Origin: Sphingomonas sp. BGYR3
Lineage (GTDB): Bacteria; Pseudomonadota; Alphaproteobacteria; Sphingomonadales; Sphingomonadaceae
NCBI RefSeq assembly: GCF_025153455.1
Contig: NZ_JANZNT010000001.1
Location: forward strand, 1,746,001 to 1,810,000
Length of the DNA: 64,000 nt
Direction: 5' to 3'
Shown: positions 21,021 to 29,874 of the stretch, piece by piece
Numbering within the stretch: position 1 is the stretch's first letter
Layout of the letters: every line of letters starts with the position of its first letter
Notes under the pieces: generated by a model
What the model saw: only the letters and a program-made list of their open reading frames with translations
Told to the model about the DNA's origin: nothing
Database searches by the model: none
Translations under genes and position numbers: made by a program

Positions 21021-21048
21021 CAAAGGCAAGGGCAAAGCCTTGCCTTTG
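21021..21048. repeat. Perfect inverted repeat between chorismate mutase and polyprenyl synthase genes
   Basis: CAAAGGCAAGG (21021-21031) and CCTTGCCTTTG (21038-21048) are perfect 11-base arms around a 6-base centre. The element lies 57 bases upstream of the chorismate mutase start and 28 bases upstream of the ispB start, so it could be an operator or a leader hairpin for either gene. Confidence 0.55.
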
Positions 21049-21076
21049 GCGCGTCGAGCCGCCACATCCCCTGCTG

Positions 21077-22090
21077 ATGACCGCGACGATCCACCGCCTG
21101 CGCACCGGGGCCGAGCCCTCGCTCAATCCCATGATCGCGCTTGTCGCGGCCGACATGAACGCCGTGAACCAGGTGATCCTGGACCGGATGCAGTCGGAAA
21201 TCCCGCTGATCCCCGAACTGGCCGGGCATCTGATTGCCGGCGGCGGCAAGCGGATGCGGCCGATGCTGACCCTGGCCAGCGCCCGGCTGCTCGATTACGG
21301 CGGCAACCGCCATCACAAGCTGGCCGCCGCGGTCGAATTCATCCACACCGCCACCCTGTTGCACGACGACGTGGTCGACGGGTCCGATCTGCGTCGGGGC
21401 AAGCGTACTGCCAACATCATCTGGGGCAATCCGGCCAGCGTGCTGGTGGGCGATTTCCTGTTCTCGCGCTCGTTCGAACTGATGGTCGAGGATGGCAGCC
21501 TCAAGGTGCTCAAGATCCTGAGCCACGCCAGCGCGGTGATCGCCGAGGGTGAGGTCAACCAGCTGACGGCGACGCGGCAGGTCGAGCTGGGCGAGGACCG
21601 CTATCTCGACATCATCGGCGCAAAAACCGCCGCGCTGTTCGCCGCCGCGTGCCGCATTGCCGCCGTCGTGGCCGAACGGCCAGAGGGCGAGGAAGCCGCG
21701 CTCGACGCCTATGGCCGCAATCTGGGCATTGCATTCCAGCTGGTCGACGACGCCATCGATTATACGTCGGACGCCGGCACGATGGGCAAGGATGCGGGCG
21801 ACGATTTCCGCGAGGGAAAGATGACCCTGCCCGTCATCCTCGCTTATGCCCGCGGGGACGAGGAAGCCCGCCGGTTCTGGCGCGACGCCATCGCCGGCCG
21901 CCGCGCATCGGACGCCGATTTTGCCGAGGCGGTGCGCCTGGTTCAGGCGAGTCGCAGCGTGGACGACACCCTGGCCCGCGCCCGCCATTACGGCCAGCGC
22001 GCGATCGACGCGCTTGGCGCGTTCGCCAATGGCAAGGCCAAGGACGCGATGGTCGAAGCGGTCGAGTTCGCCGTCGCCCGCGCATACTGA
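21077..22090 (+). CDS. ispB: Long-chain polyprenyl diphosphate synthase
   Basis: A 337-residue trans-prenyltransferase that elongates isopentenyl units to make the ubiquinone side chain. The first aspartate motif is HDDVVD (D97, D98, D101) followed by RRGKRTAN; the second is LVDDAIDYT. GGGKRMRPML near residue 55 supplies the diphosphate-binding Lys/Arg. Chain length (octa- or decaprenyl) cannot be read from this. Sphingomonads mainly make Q-10, so the gene symbol is by family only. Confidence 0.92.
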   Translation: MTATIHRLRTGAEPSLNPMIALVAADMNAVNQVILDRMQSEIPLIPELAGHLIAGGGKRMRPMLTLASARLLDYGGNRHHKLAAAVEFIHTATLLHDDVVDGSDLRRGKRTANIIWGNPASVLVGDFLFSRSFELMVEDGSLKVLKILSHASAVIAEGEVNQLTATRQVELGEDRYLDIIGAKTAALFAAACRIAAVVAERPEGEEAALDAYGRNLGIAFQLVDDAIDYTSDAGTMGKDAGDDFREGKMTLPVILAYARGDEEARRFWRDAIAGRRASDADFAEAVRLVQASRSVDDTLARARHYGQRAIDALGAFANGKAKDAMVEAVEFAVARAY

Positions 22091-22104
22091 CCTCCGGCTG
22101 GTCG

Positions 22105-22965
22105 ATGGCCGACATCGCGCTGCTGTCCGTCCACCCCGCCCATCGGGACGATATCGGCGATCTGGTCACCCGGCGGCCGGTGCCGGGAATCGGGCTGGAC
22201 CGGATCGGCGCGTTCCTGTTCCTGAACCATCACGGCCCGCAAACCTATCCGCCGGGCAATCACGGCCTGCCATTCGGTCCGCACCCGCATCGCGGATTTG
22301 AAACCGTCACCTTCGTCCTCGACGGGTCATTGGCGCATACCGATTCGGCGGGCCACGAAAGCATCGTCGATGCAGGCGGCATCCAGTGGATGACGGCGGG
22401 GCGCGGCATCGTCCATGCGGAAGTCAGCCCGGCGGCATTCAAGCGCGACGGCGGACCCATGGAAATCCTGCAGCTATGGGTAAACCTGCCCGCACGGCTC
22501 AAGATGACGCAGCCCCGCTATGTCGGGGTCAGCGCCGCGGCCATCCCGGTGATCTCCCGCGATGGCGCGCGCCTGCATCTGGTGTCCGGCACCTTCGATG
22601 GCGCAACCGGGCCGGTCGAATCGCTGACCGGCGTGTTCGCCAGTTTCGGCACGCTGGATGCGGGTGCTTCGCTCAGCCTGGACGGCGTTACCGGCCGCGA
22701 TCTGTTCGTCTATGCGGTGCGCGGCGCGCTCGACATTGGCGGACGGGCGCTACCGGAACATCATCTGGGCCGGTTCGGGCCGGGCGACCGGCTGACCCTG
22801 GCCTCCCCGTCGGGAGCTTCGTTCCTGCTGTGCCATGCCGATCCGATCGGCGAGCCGGTGGTCGCGCACGGCCCGTTCGTGATGAACAGCGTAGAGGAAA
22901 TCCACGCCGCCTATCGCGATTATCAGGCGGGCCGGTTCGGCATTGCGGAGATTTCGACGCTATAG
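22105..22965 (+). CDS. Pirin family protein
   Basis: A 286-residue bicupin. The metal-binding histidines typical of pirins are in the N-terminal cupin: PHPHRGFETVT, the H in SLAHTDSAGHES, and GRGIVHAE. Bacterial pirins include quercetin 2,3-dioxygenases and redox-sensing regulators; the activity here is not determinable. The start is MADIALLSV at 22105, only 14 bases after the prenyl synthase stop, so co-transcription is likely. Confidence 0.9.
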   Translation: MADIALLSVHPAHRDDIGDLVTRRPVPGIGLDRIGAFLFLNHHGPQTYPPGNHGLPFGPHPHRGFETVTFVLDGSLAHTDSAGHESIVDAGGIQWMTAGRGIVHAEVSPAAFKRDGGPMEILQLWVNLPARLKMTQPRYVGVSAAAIPVISRDGARLHLVSGTFDGATGPVESLTGVFASFGTLDAGASLSLDGVTGRDLFVYAVRGALDIGGRALPEHHLGRFGPGDRLTLASPSGASFLLCHADPIGEPVVAHGPFVMNSVEEIHAAYRDYQAGRFGIAEISTL

Positions 22966-22972
22966 GCGCCGA

Positions 22973-23524
22973 TCAGAACGGAACGTCGTCGTCCAGATCG
23001 TCGGGAAAGCCGCCGCCGCCACCCGAGCCGCCGCCAAAGTCGTTGAAGCCACGACCGCCGCCGCCATTTCCGCCGCGCGAAGACTGGCCGGCAAAGTCGT
23101 TGCCGCCACCCTGATCCCAGTCGCCGCCGCCGCCGCGTGATCCGCCGCCGCCCACGCCGCCACCGCCGCCGGGCGCGCCATCCAGCATCGTCAGATTGCC
23201 GTTCAGCCCCTGCAGCACGACTTCGGTCGAATACCGGTCCTGCCCGTTCTGATCCTGCCACTTGCGGGTGGTCAGCGCGCCTTCGATGTAAACCTTGCTG
23301 CCCTTTTTCAGATAGCGTTCGGCAACGCCGGCCAGGCCGTCATTGAAGATCTTGACCGTATGCCACTCGGTCTTTTCCTTGCGCTCGCCGGTCTGGCGGT
23401 CCTTCCAGTTTTCGGACGTGGCGATGCGCAGTTCAACGACCTTGCCGCCATTGGAAAAGCTGCGCACTTCCGGGTCCTTGCCCAGATTGCCGACCAGAAT
23501 GACCTTGTTGACGCTGCCTGCCAT
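22973..23524 (-). CDS. ssb: Single-stranded DNA-binding protein SSB
   Basis: The 183-residue protein coats single-stranded DNA in replication, repair and recombination. The OB fold spans about 1-110 ([36 protein letters not shown]). A Gly-rich, partly tandem linker (about 117-172) leads to the acidic tip DDDVPF used to recruit partner proteins. Length is standard. Converges with pirin and lies 9 bases downstream of feoB in the same direction. Confidence 0.97.
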   Translation of the reverse strand: MAGSVNKVILVGNLGKDPEVRSFSNGGKVVELRIATSENWKDRQTGERKEKTEWHTVKIFNDGLAGVAERYLKKGSKVYIEGALTTRKWQDQNGQDRYSTEVVLQGLNGNLTMLDGAPGGGGGVGGGGSRGGGGDWDQGGGNDFAGQSSRGGNGGGGRGFNDFGGGSGGGGGFPDDLDDDVPF

Positions 23525-23533
23525 GATCTGTCC

Positions 23534-25381
23534 CTAAAGCCCCAGGGCGATCGCGCCCCAATAAACGATGCCGGCCGAGGCATAGGCCAGCAGGAACAGA
23601 TAGCCAACCATGAACAGCGGCCATTTCCAACCATTCGTTTCCCGCCGCGCAACCGCGATGGTCGAGATGCATTGCGGCGCGAACACGAACCAGGCGAGAA
23701 AGGCGAGCGCGGTGGGCAGGCTCCACCGGGTGCGCAGATTGTCGCGGATCGTCGTCTGTCCATCGGCGCTTTCCGAATCCTCGACGGCATAGACGGTTCC
23801 GATCGCCGCCACGGCAACCTCGCGCGCCGCCATGGCAGGCAACAGGGCAAGCGCGATGTCGCGGTTGAACCCGATGGGGGCCACGACCACCTCGATCGCC
23901 GCGCCGATCCGCCCGGCATAGCTGTATTCCACCTGCGCCTGCCCCTCCGGCGCCTTGGGATAGGCGAGGAGCGCCCATAGCAAGACTGTGGTGACCAGGA
24001 TGATCGTCCCCGCGCGCTTCAGGAACGCGCTCGCCCGCTGCCACAGGCCGAGCAGCAGATCGCGCACATTGGGCCATTGATAGCGCGGCAGCTCCATCAT
24101 GAATCCCGAGGACGCGCCCTTGGTCACCGTCCGGCGCAGCAACAAGGACGCCGCCAGCGCGCCCAGAATGCCCGCAATGTACAGGATGAACAGCACCAGC
24201 CCCTGCAGCCCCACACCCGGCAGCACGGCGCGCGCGGGAATGAACGCGCCGATGATGATCGTATAGACGGGCAGCCGCGCGGAACACGTCATCAGCGGGG
24301 CGATCAGGATGGTCGACAGCCGCTCCTTTTCGTCCGCAATCGTCCGCGTTGCCATGATGCCGGGAATGGCACAGGCAAAGGAGGACAGCAGCGGGATGAA
24401 CGCGCGACCGGACAGGCCGACCCCGGCCAGCAGTCGGTCCATCATGAACGCCGCTCGCGTCATGTATCCCGATGCCTCAAGCACCAGGATAAAGCCGAAC
24501 AGGATCAGGATCTGGGGCAGGAACACGATCACTGCGCCTACGCCGGCAATGATGCCATCGACGATCAGGTCGTGCAGGATGCCCGGCGGCAGCGTTTCGC
24601 CCACCACCCCGCCCAGCGCGGCGATCCCGTCCTCGATCCAGCCGATCGGCGCTTCGGACCACGCGAACACCGCCTGGAACATGACGAACAACAGGCCAAG
24701 CAGGAGGATCAGGCCGAACACGGGATGCAGCGCCACGGCATCGATCCGGTGCGTCCAGCGGCGCGTCATCGTTTCGTTCAGCGTCGCGGCGCGTGCGATG
24801 GCGCGGGCCCGCCGCTGCACATCGGAAAACTCCGGCACGTCCGCCACCGGGGCGACGACCGCCCTTGTCCGCAATGCTTCGCTCAGCTGATCGCGCAGGT
24901 CATCCAGCCCGCGCCGCCGCACCGCCACGGTCGGCACCACCGGCACGCCAAGTTCGGCGGACAGGCGCGCGGCGTCCAGCGTCAGGCCGTCGCGCTCGGC
25001 CAGATCGACCATGTTCAGCGCAACGACAACGGGCAGGCCCAGCGCGATCAGCTGCAACGCGAACCGCAGATGATTGTCCAGATTGCCGGCATCGACCACG
25101 ACCAGAATGGCATCGGGCCGCCGCTCGCCGGCGAAACGGCCCATCACCACGTCGCGGGTCACCGCCTCGTCCGGGCTGGCGGGGTTCAGGCTATAGGTGC
25201 CGGGCAGATCGACCAGTTCGGCCGGGCGGCCATCGGCCAGCGCGATGCGGCCCGAATGCCGCTCCACCGTCACGCCGGGATAATTGCCGACCTTTTGCCG
25301 GGCACCGGTCAGCGCGTTGAACAACGCGGTCTTGCCGGCATTGGGATTGCCGACGACCGCGATCATGGGAATGGTGCTCAT
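23534..25381 (-). CDS. feoB: Ferrous iron transporter FeoB
   Basis: A 615-residue inner-membrane Fe(II) importer. The N-terminal GTPase domain shows G1 GNPNAGKTAL, G3 DLPGTYSL and G4 NMVD; after a helical domain comes the membrane part with repeated Gate-like segments and about eight hydrophobic helices. Shorter than enterobacterial FeoB (about 770) but within the compact alphaproteobacterial range. Translationally coupled to feoA by ATGA overlap; a Fur-like site precedes feoA. Confidence 0.95.
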   Translation of the reverse strand: MSTIPMIAVVGNPNAGKTALFNALTGARQKVGNYPGVTVERHSGRIALADGRPAELVDLPGTYSLNPASPDEAVTRDVVMGRFAGERRPDAILVVVDAGNLDNHLRFALQLIALGLPVVVALNMVDLAERDGLTLDAARLSAELGVPVVPTVAVRRRGLDDLRDQLSEALRTRAVVAPVADVPEFSDVQRRARAIARAATLNETMTRRWTHRIDAVALHPVFGLILLLGLLFVMFQAVFAWSEAPIGWIEDGIAALGGVVGETLPPGILHDLIVDGIIAGVGAVIVFLPQILILFGFILVLEASGYMTRAAFMMDRLLAGVGLSGRAFIPLLSSFACAIPGIMATRTIADEKERLSTILIAPLMTCSARLPVYTIIIGAFIPARAVLPGVGLQGLVLFILYIAGILGALAASLLLRRTVTKGASSGFMMELPRYQWPNVRDLLLGLWQRASAFLKRAGTIILVTTVLLWALLAYPKAPEGQAQVEYSYAGRIGAAIEVVVAPIGFNRDIALALLPAMAAREVAVAAIGTVYAVEDSESADGQTTIRDNLRTRWSLPTALAFLAWFVFAPQCISTIAVARRETNGWKWPLFMVGYLFLLAYASAGIVYWGAIALGL

Positions 25382-25626
25382 GCCGCCGGCTCGACCGTAA
25401 CCGCCAGGGCGACATGGCGGCGCAGCGCCACCGTCATCCGTCCGATCCGGCAGGCAAGCGGCCCGCCCAGGATGCCGCCCCGGCGCACCATCTCGACCTC
25501 GACCCCCTCATCCATGCCAAGCTCGCGCAGACGGCGCGCCTCCGGCTCGGACAGGCGTTGCCAGTCGATAGCAGTCACCATGGCGCGGTCGCGCGCGCGA
25601 AGCTGGGCAAGCGAATGAGATGACAT
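25378..25626 (-). CDS. feoA: Ferrous iron transport protein FeoA
   Basis: An 82-residue SH3-like protein that stimulates FeoB. It has RRLRELGMDEGVEVEMVRRGGILGGP, then IGRMTVALRRHVALAVTVE, the usual FeoA core. It is somewhat extended at the N-terminus by about 20 residues. The ATG at 25626 is preferred over a GTG one codon upstream. Its stop overlaps feoB's start by ATGA. Confidence 0.9.
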   Translation of the reverse strand: MSSHSLAQLRARDRAMVTAIDWQRLSEPEARRLRELGMDEGVEVEMVRRGGILGGPLACRIGRMTVALRRHVALAVTVEPAA

Positions 25627-25648
25627 CACCTGCCCGCCTTAGCGTTGC

Positions 25649-25663
25649 TGCGACTGATTATCA
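25649..25663 (-). promoter_or_regulatory. Fur-like operator upstream of feoAB
   Basis: On the minus strand TGATAATCAGTCGCA matches the 7-1-7 Fur box TGATAATNATTATCA at most positions, especially in the first half. It lies 23 bases upstream of the feoA start in a local AT-rich patch of otherwise GC-rich DNA. Regulation by Fur is expected for feoAB; in alphaproteobacteria Irr or RirA are alternatives. Confidence 0.45.
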
Positions 25664-25664
25664 A

Positions 25665-26324
25665 TTAGATTGCGGGATAGCGCAGGCGGCCGATGAACCG
25701 GGTCAGGCTGGGGCGTTCCCCGCCCGCCCCGCGCCATTTGGCCTTTACCTTTTCGAACTGCATCACATTGTCGATGCGGCGGGCCAGGAACGCGCGCGTG
25801 TCGGCGAAATCGTCGCTCTCATCGTCCAGAAACGCCATGATCGTGCTGGAATAGACGAGGCTCAGCGTCACCCGCTTGGTATAATGGTTGAAATCGGTCG
25901 CGGTATCGCCCGCCATCCGCCACATCAGGTCGGCCGATCGCCAGCCCAGCTTTACCGCGCGCGGCGCGTTTTGCGGCATCGCCAGAATGGCCAGCGCCCG
26001 GCGCAGCGCCTCCCGGTCCGGGGCCAGGATATCCAGCCGCGTTTCGAGCAGGCGGGTGATGCGATCCCGGATTTTCAGGTTGGACAGTTGCTCGGCGGGC
26101 AGCCGTGCCTCCATTTCCCGGTCCACCTGCGCGAACCAGGCATCGATCATGTCGACCGCGCCGCCCGGAAAGGCGAGCCGCGCGACATCGCGGTCGACAC
26201 CCAGCGCGTCGGCGGCGGCATCGACCGCGGCCGGTTTCCAACCATCAAACGCCGCCTGCGCGGGCAATTCCGCTGCCAGCGCCTCACGCAGTTCATCCAG
26301 GGTCGCGTCGGACAGATCGGCCAT
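25665..26324 (-). CDS. COQ9 family protein (ubiquinone biosynthesis accessory)
   Basis: A 219-residue all-helical protein of the COQ9 family, found in alphaproteobacteria and mitochondria. It has a TetR-like fold without DNA-binding function and presents lipid substrates to the hydroxylase COQ7. The recognisable core is DRITRLLETRLDIL...RRALAILAMPQN, then WRSADLMWRMAGDTATDFNHYTKR and SLVYSSTIMAFLDD. It lies immediately upstream of feoA on the same strand. It fits with the polyprenyl synthase in the window as a second ubiquinone gene. Confidence 0.92.
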   Translation of the reverse strand: MADLSDATLDELREALAAELPAQAAFDGWKPAAVDAAADALGVDRDVARLAFPGGAVDMIDAWFAQVDREMEARLPAEQLSNLKIRDRITRLLETRLDILAPDREALRRALAILAMPQNAPRAVKLGWRSADLMWRMAGDTATDFNHYTKRVTLSLVYSSTIMAFLDDESDDFADTRAFLARRIDNVMQFEKVKAKWRGAGGERPSLTRFIGRLRYPAI

Positions 26325-26360
26325 GCTCAGTCTCCTGACGTCTTATCTAGATCGGCGGCG

Positions 26361-27287
26361 CTACTTCGCAAGCGCCGGGCCGCGCCGGACCAGAACGAGC
26401 GCGGCGGCAACCAGCAGCGCGCCGATCAGGTCGAGCACGCCCAGCCGCTCGCCGAACAACAGCCATCCGGTCACCCCGCCCACCACCGGCTGGGTCAGCA
26501 GGGCGATGCCGACGACCAGCGGCGAGACGTGATGCAGCGCATAGATGATCAGGCTCTGCCCCAGAATCTGGCTGCACAGCGCCAAAGCGATCAGCGGCGT
26601 CCAGTCCCCCGGCCAGATCCGCTCGCCCAGCAGGATGGCAAAGATCAGCAGTGGCGCGGCGCTCATCAGGCTGGACAGCGCCAGTGCAGGTACCGCGTCC
26701 AGCCGCTCGCGCACTCGCGCCATCAGGATGAAATAGACGGTGTAGAGCAGCCCGGCGAGCAGGCAGAGCAGATCGCCCAGAATATTGTCGGCGCTGAGCT
26801 GTGCCGACCGGCCAAGCAGCAGCGCGGCCCCCACCATCGCCATCGCCAATGCCGCCGCCTGCGCCCGGCTGGGCCAGGCGCGCAGGACGATGAACCCGTA
26901 AATCGGAAAGAACAGCGTCGTCGAATTGCCGAACAACGTGGCATTGGCCATGAAGGTTTTCAGGATGCCAAGGTGCCAGGCCGCCAGATCGGCGGCAAAG
27001 GCGATGCCGGACACCATCAGGATCGGCCACAGCCGCGGCACTTCGCCCAGCCAGCCGCGCCCGCGCCAGGCGGCAATGGCAAACAGCACCGGCACGGCCA
27101 GGCTGATGCGCCAGAACGCCGATGCCACCGGCCCGGTATCGGCCAGCCGCACGAACAGCGGCCCGAAGGCGAGCAGGATGTTCGACGCGATCAGCGCCAG
27201 CAGCGGCCCCGCGCCGGGCGAGGCAGCAGGTGCAGCAATTTCTTCTTGGGGCGCTGAAACGCTTTCGGCCGGCGGCTGGGGATGCAT
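26361..27287 (-). CDS. EamA/DMT-family transporter
   Basis: A 308-residue inner-membrane protein with ten predicted helices arranged as two EamA repeats, each with the conserved N-terminal FWR/FGNSTTLFF-type segments and small-residue helices. DMT proteins export or import metabolites such as amino acids; the substrate is not predictable. The N-terminal 25 residues form a polar extension rich in Pro and Ala. The gene diverges from the Old Yellow Enzyme gene across 56 bases. Confidence 0.88.
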   Translation of the reverse strand: MHPQPPAESVSAPQEEIAAPAASPGAGPLLALIASNILLAFGPLFVRLADTGPVASAFWRISLAVPVLFAIAAWRGRGWLGEVPRLWPILMVSGIAFAADLAAWHLGILKTFMANATLFGNSTTLFFPIYGFIVLRAWPSRAQAAALAMAMVGAALLLGRSAQLSADNILGDLLCLLAGLLYTVYFILMARVRERLDAVPALALSSLMSAAPLLIFAILLGERIWPGDWTPLIALALCSQILGQSLIIYALHHVSPLVVGIALLTQPVVGGVTGWLLFGERLGVLDLIGALLVAAALVLVRRGPALAK

Positions 27288-27343
27288 CGATCCGCTTCAC
27301 CCCTATCTTTGCCGCAACGCAATGACTTTTTCGGGAGTTTTTC

Positions 27344-28456
27344 ATGCCCAGCCTGTTCGATCCGATCCAGCTTGGCGCCGTCGCCGCGCCCAACCGCGTC
27401 CTGATGGCGCCGCTGACCCGCGGCCGCGCGACCGAGGCGCACGTCCCCACGCCGATCATGGGCGATTATTATGCGCAGCGCGCCACCGCCGGCCTGCTGA
27501 TTTCCGAAGCGACCGGGATCAGTCGCGAAGGGCTGGGCTGGGCCTATACCCCCGGTCTCTGGACCGATGAACAGGTCGAGGGATGGAAGCCGGTGATCGA
27601 GCAGGTCAAGCGCGCTGGTGGCCGCATCTTTGCCCAGCTCTGGCATATGGGCCGACTGGTCCATCCCGATTTCCTGGGCGGGGCAGCCCCGCTGTCGGCA
27701 TCCGCCACCACGGCGCCCGGCGCGGTGCGCACTTATGAAAGCCTGAAGGAAAGCGAGACGGCAAAGCGCCCCTATGGCGAGGCGCGGGCCGCCACGCTGG
27801 ACGATATTGCCCGGGTGCTCGACGATTATGAGCGGGCCGCACGCAATGCCCGCGCCGCCGGCTTCGACGGGGTTCAGCTCCACGCCGCCAATGGCTATCT
27901 GATCGATCAGTTCATGCGCGACGGCAGCAACCATCGCGACGACGATTATGGCGGCAGCCCGGAGAACCGCACCCGATTGCTGCGCGAGGCGGTCGAGCGG
28001 CTGATTGGCGCCGTGGGTGCCGATCGCGTGGCCGTGCGCTTCAGCCCGAATGGCGACACGCAGGGCGTGATCGACAGCAACCCGGAGGCGGTGTTCGTGC
28101 CCGCCGCACAATGGCTGAACGATCAGGGGATCGCGTTCCTCGAACTGCGCGAGGTCGGCCCGGACGGCACGTTCGGCCAGACGGATCAGCCAAAGCTGTC
28201 GCCCGCCATCCGCCGCGTGTTCACCCGTCCGCTGATCCTGAACCAGGATTATCGTGCGCATAATGCCGCACCCGAAGTGGAAAGCGGCCATGCCGACGGC
28301 ATCGCCTTTGGCCGGCCGTTCATTTCGAACCCGGACCTTGTCGAACGGCTGAAGACCGGGGCGGATCTTGCCCCTGACGTCATGGCGACATGGTATTCGC
28401 GCGGGGCAGAGGGCTATACCGACTATCCGACCCTGGCCGAGGTGGAAGCCGCCTGA
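27344..28456 (+). CDS. Old Yellow Enzyme family alkene reductase
   Basis: A 370-residue FMN-dependent ene-reductase of the NemA/XenB type. It has LFDPIQLGAVAAPNRVLMAPLTRGRA at the start, the phenol-binding pair in LHAANGYLIDQF (HxxN with the catalytic Tyr), the NRTRLLREAVE segment, and DGIAFGRPFISNPDLVERL near the end. It reduces activated C=C bonds, and some members attack nitrate esters or nitroaromatics. Physiological role is usually detoxification of electrophiles. Confidence 0.93.
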   Translation: MPSLFDPIQLGAVAAPNRVLMAPLTRGRATEAHVPTPIMGDYYAQRATAGLLISEATGISREGLGWAYTPGLWTDEQVEGWKPVIEQVKRAGGRIFAQLWHMGRLVHPDFLGGAAPLSASATTAPGAVRTYESLKESETAKRPYGEARAATLDDIARVLDDYERAARNARAAGFDGVQLHAANGYLIDQFMRDGSNHRDDDYGGSPENRTRLLREAVERLIGAVGADRVAVRFSPNGDTQGVIDSNPEAVFVPAAQWLNDQGIAFLELREVGPDGTFGQTDQPKLSPAIRRVFTRPLILNQDYRAHNAAPEVESGHADGIAFGRPFISNPDLVERLKTGADLAPDVMATWYSRGAEGYTDYPTLAEVEAA

Positions 28457-28512
28457 TCGCCGTGCGACCCTGATTTCCCTTCCGACGGGCGGCGCGCTAC
28501 ACGCCGCCCGTC

Positions 28513-29874
28513 ATGTCATTCCCCGCCGCCCAGCCTGCCCGTACCGAGGCCCGTCGCCTTTTGGCGCTGGCTTGGCCCGTGGTGCTGACCAGCCTCAACT
28601 GGACGATCCTGCACGTCACCGACATCATCGTCGTCGGCCTGACGGGGACGCAGGAGGCGGCGGCGCTGGGGGCGAGCCGCGCTGTTACGTTCATCAGCAT
28701 CGTCATGGCGGTCGGCTGGCTGTCGGGCATCCTGGTCCATGCGGCGCAGGCCGATGGGGCGGGCGACCGGGCGGCGACCGGGCGGACATTGCGCCACGGG
28801 CTGGTCGCCGCGCTAGGCCTGGCCGCGATCGTCACTGCCATCCTGGCGCTGTTCGCGGCGCCGATCCTGACCGTGATCGGCGTCGATCCCCACATCCTGC
28901 CCGCCGCTGCCCGCGTGGTTCAGGTGATGGCGCTGGCTGCGCCGTTTCAGCTGGTGATCCTGGCCTGCAGCTTCTTTTTCGAAGGGATCAGCCGGCCGCG
29001 CATCGCGATGGTCATCAATCTGGCGATCCTGCCGCTCAACGCGCTGCTCGCCTGGGCGCTGTCCGGCGGGCATCTGGGCCTGCCCCTGCTGGGTGCGGTC
29101 GGCGCGGCTGCGGCAACGGTCACCGCATCGGCGGTCGGCGCTGGCGCGATGCTGATCGCGGCGTGGCGAATGCCGGACGCGGCCGAGCGCGGTCTGGCGG
29201 GCAGCCGCTGGGCGATCCAGTGGCGCGACGTCGCCGCCCTGCTGCGCTTTGGGTTCGTGCCTGCACTTGCCTCTGCGCTTGAACTTGCCGGGTTTTCGAT
29301 CCTGATCGCCCTGTCCACCCGGCTGGGGGATCAGGTGGCGCACGGGTTCCAGATCGTGTTTTCCGCCCACAACGTCACCTTTTCCTTTGCCATCGGGCTT
29401 GGCTCGGCCGCGGGGGTCCGGGCAGGCAATGCGGTGGGCGAGGGCATGGCGGCAGCGGCGATCCCCCGCACGCTGATCGCGGTCGCACTCGCGGCAGCGG
29501 TCACTGCCCTGCTTGCCCTGCCGATGATCCTTGCACCGGGCAGCGTGGCGAGCCTGTTTCCGGCAGAGGCGGAAACCTGGACGGTCGCGGCGGCGATGCT
29601 GATGCTCTGGGCGCCCTTCATCCTGTTCGACGGGATTCAGGTGGTGCTGGTCTATGCGCTGCGCTCGCTGGGCGATCAGGTGATGGCAGGGGTCAACTCG
29701 ATCCTTGCCTATTTCGTGATCACAGGGGGCCTTGGCTGGGCATTTTATGCGGCGGGATGGGGCGGCACCGGCCTTGCGCTGGCATCGGGGCTGGGCATGG
29801 TCGCCGCCGCCGCGCTCAACGGTGCGCGGCTATGGGTCGTGGCGCGCAGGCTGGCCGTTAGATCGGGCCGGTAA
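28513..29874 (+). CDS. MATE family efflux transporter
   Basis: A 453-residue membrane protein with twelve predicted helices in two homologous halves; the N-half has WPVVLTSLNWTILHVTDIIVVG and the C-half QIVFSAHNVTFSFAIGLGSAAGVRAGNAVGEG, a diagnostic MATE segment. It exports cationic compounds using Na+ or H+ gradients. Its last 17 bases overlap the converging zinc-ribbon gene. Confidence 0.93.
   Translation: MSFPAAQPARTEARRLLALAWPVVLTSLNWTILHVTDIIVVGLTGTQEAAALGASRAVTFISIVMAVGWLSGILVHAAQADGAGDRAATGRTLRHGLVAALGLAAIVTAILALFAAPILTVIGVDPHILPAAARVVQVMALAAPFQLVILACSFFFEGISRPRIAMVINLAILPLNALLAWALSGGHLGLPLLGAVGAAAATVTASAVGAGAMLIAAWRMPDAAERGLAGSRWAIQWRDVAALLRFGFVPALASALELAGFSILIALSTRLGDQVAHGFQIVFSAHNVTFSFAIGLGSAAGVRAGNAVGEGMAAAAIPRTLIAVALAAAVTALLALPMILAPGSVASLFPAEAETWTVAAAMLMLWAPFILFDGIQVVLVYALRSLGDQVMAGVNSILAYFVITGGLGWAFYAAGWGGTGLALASGLGMVAAAALNGARLWVVARRLAVRSGR

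Noticed and set aside
23040..23180. Repeat array in the 3' part of ssb
   Set aside because: This is the ordinary Gly-rich SSB linker, with the acidic tip intact.
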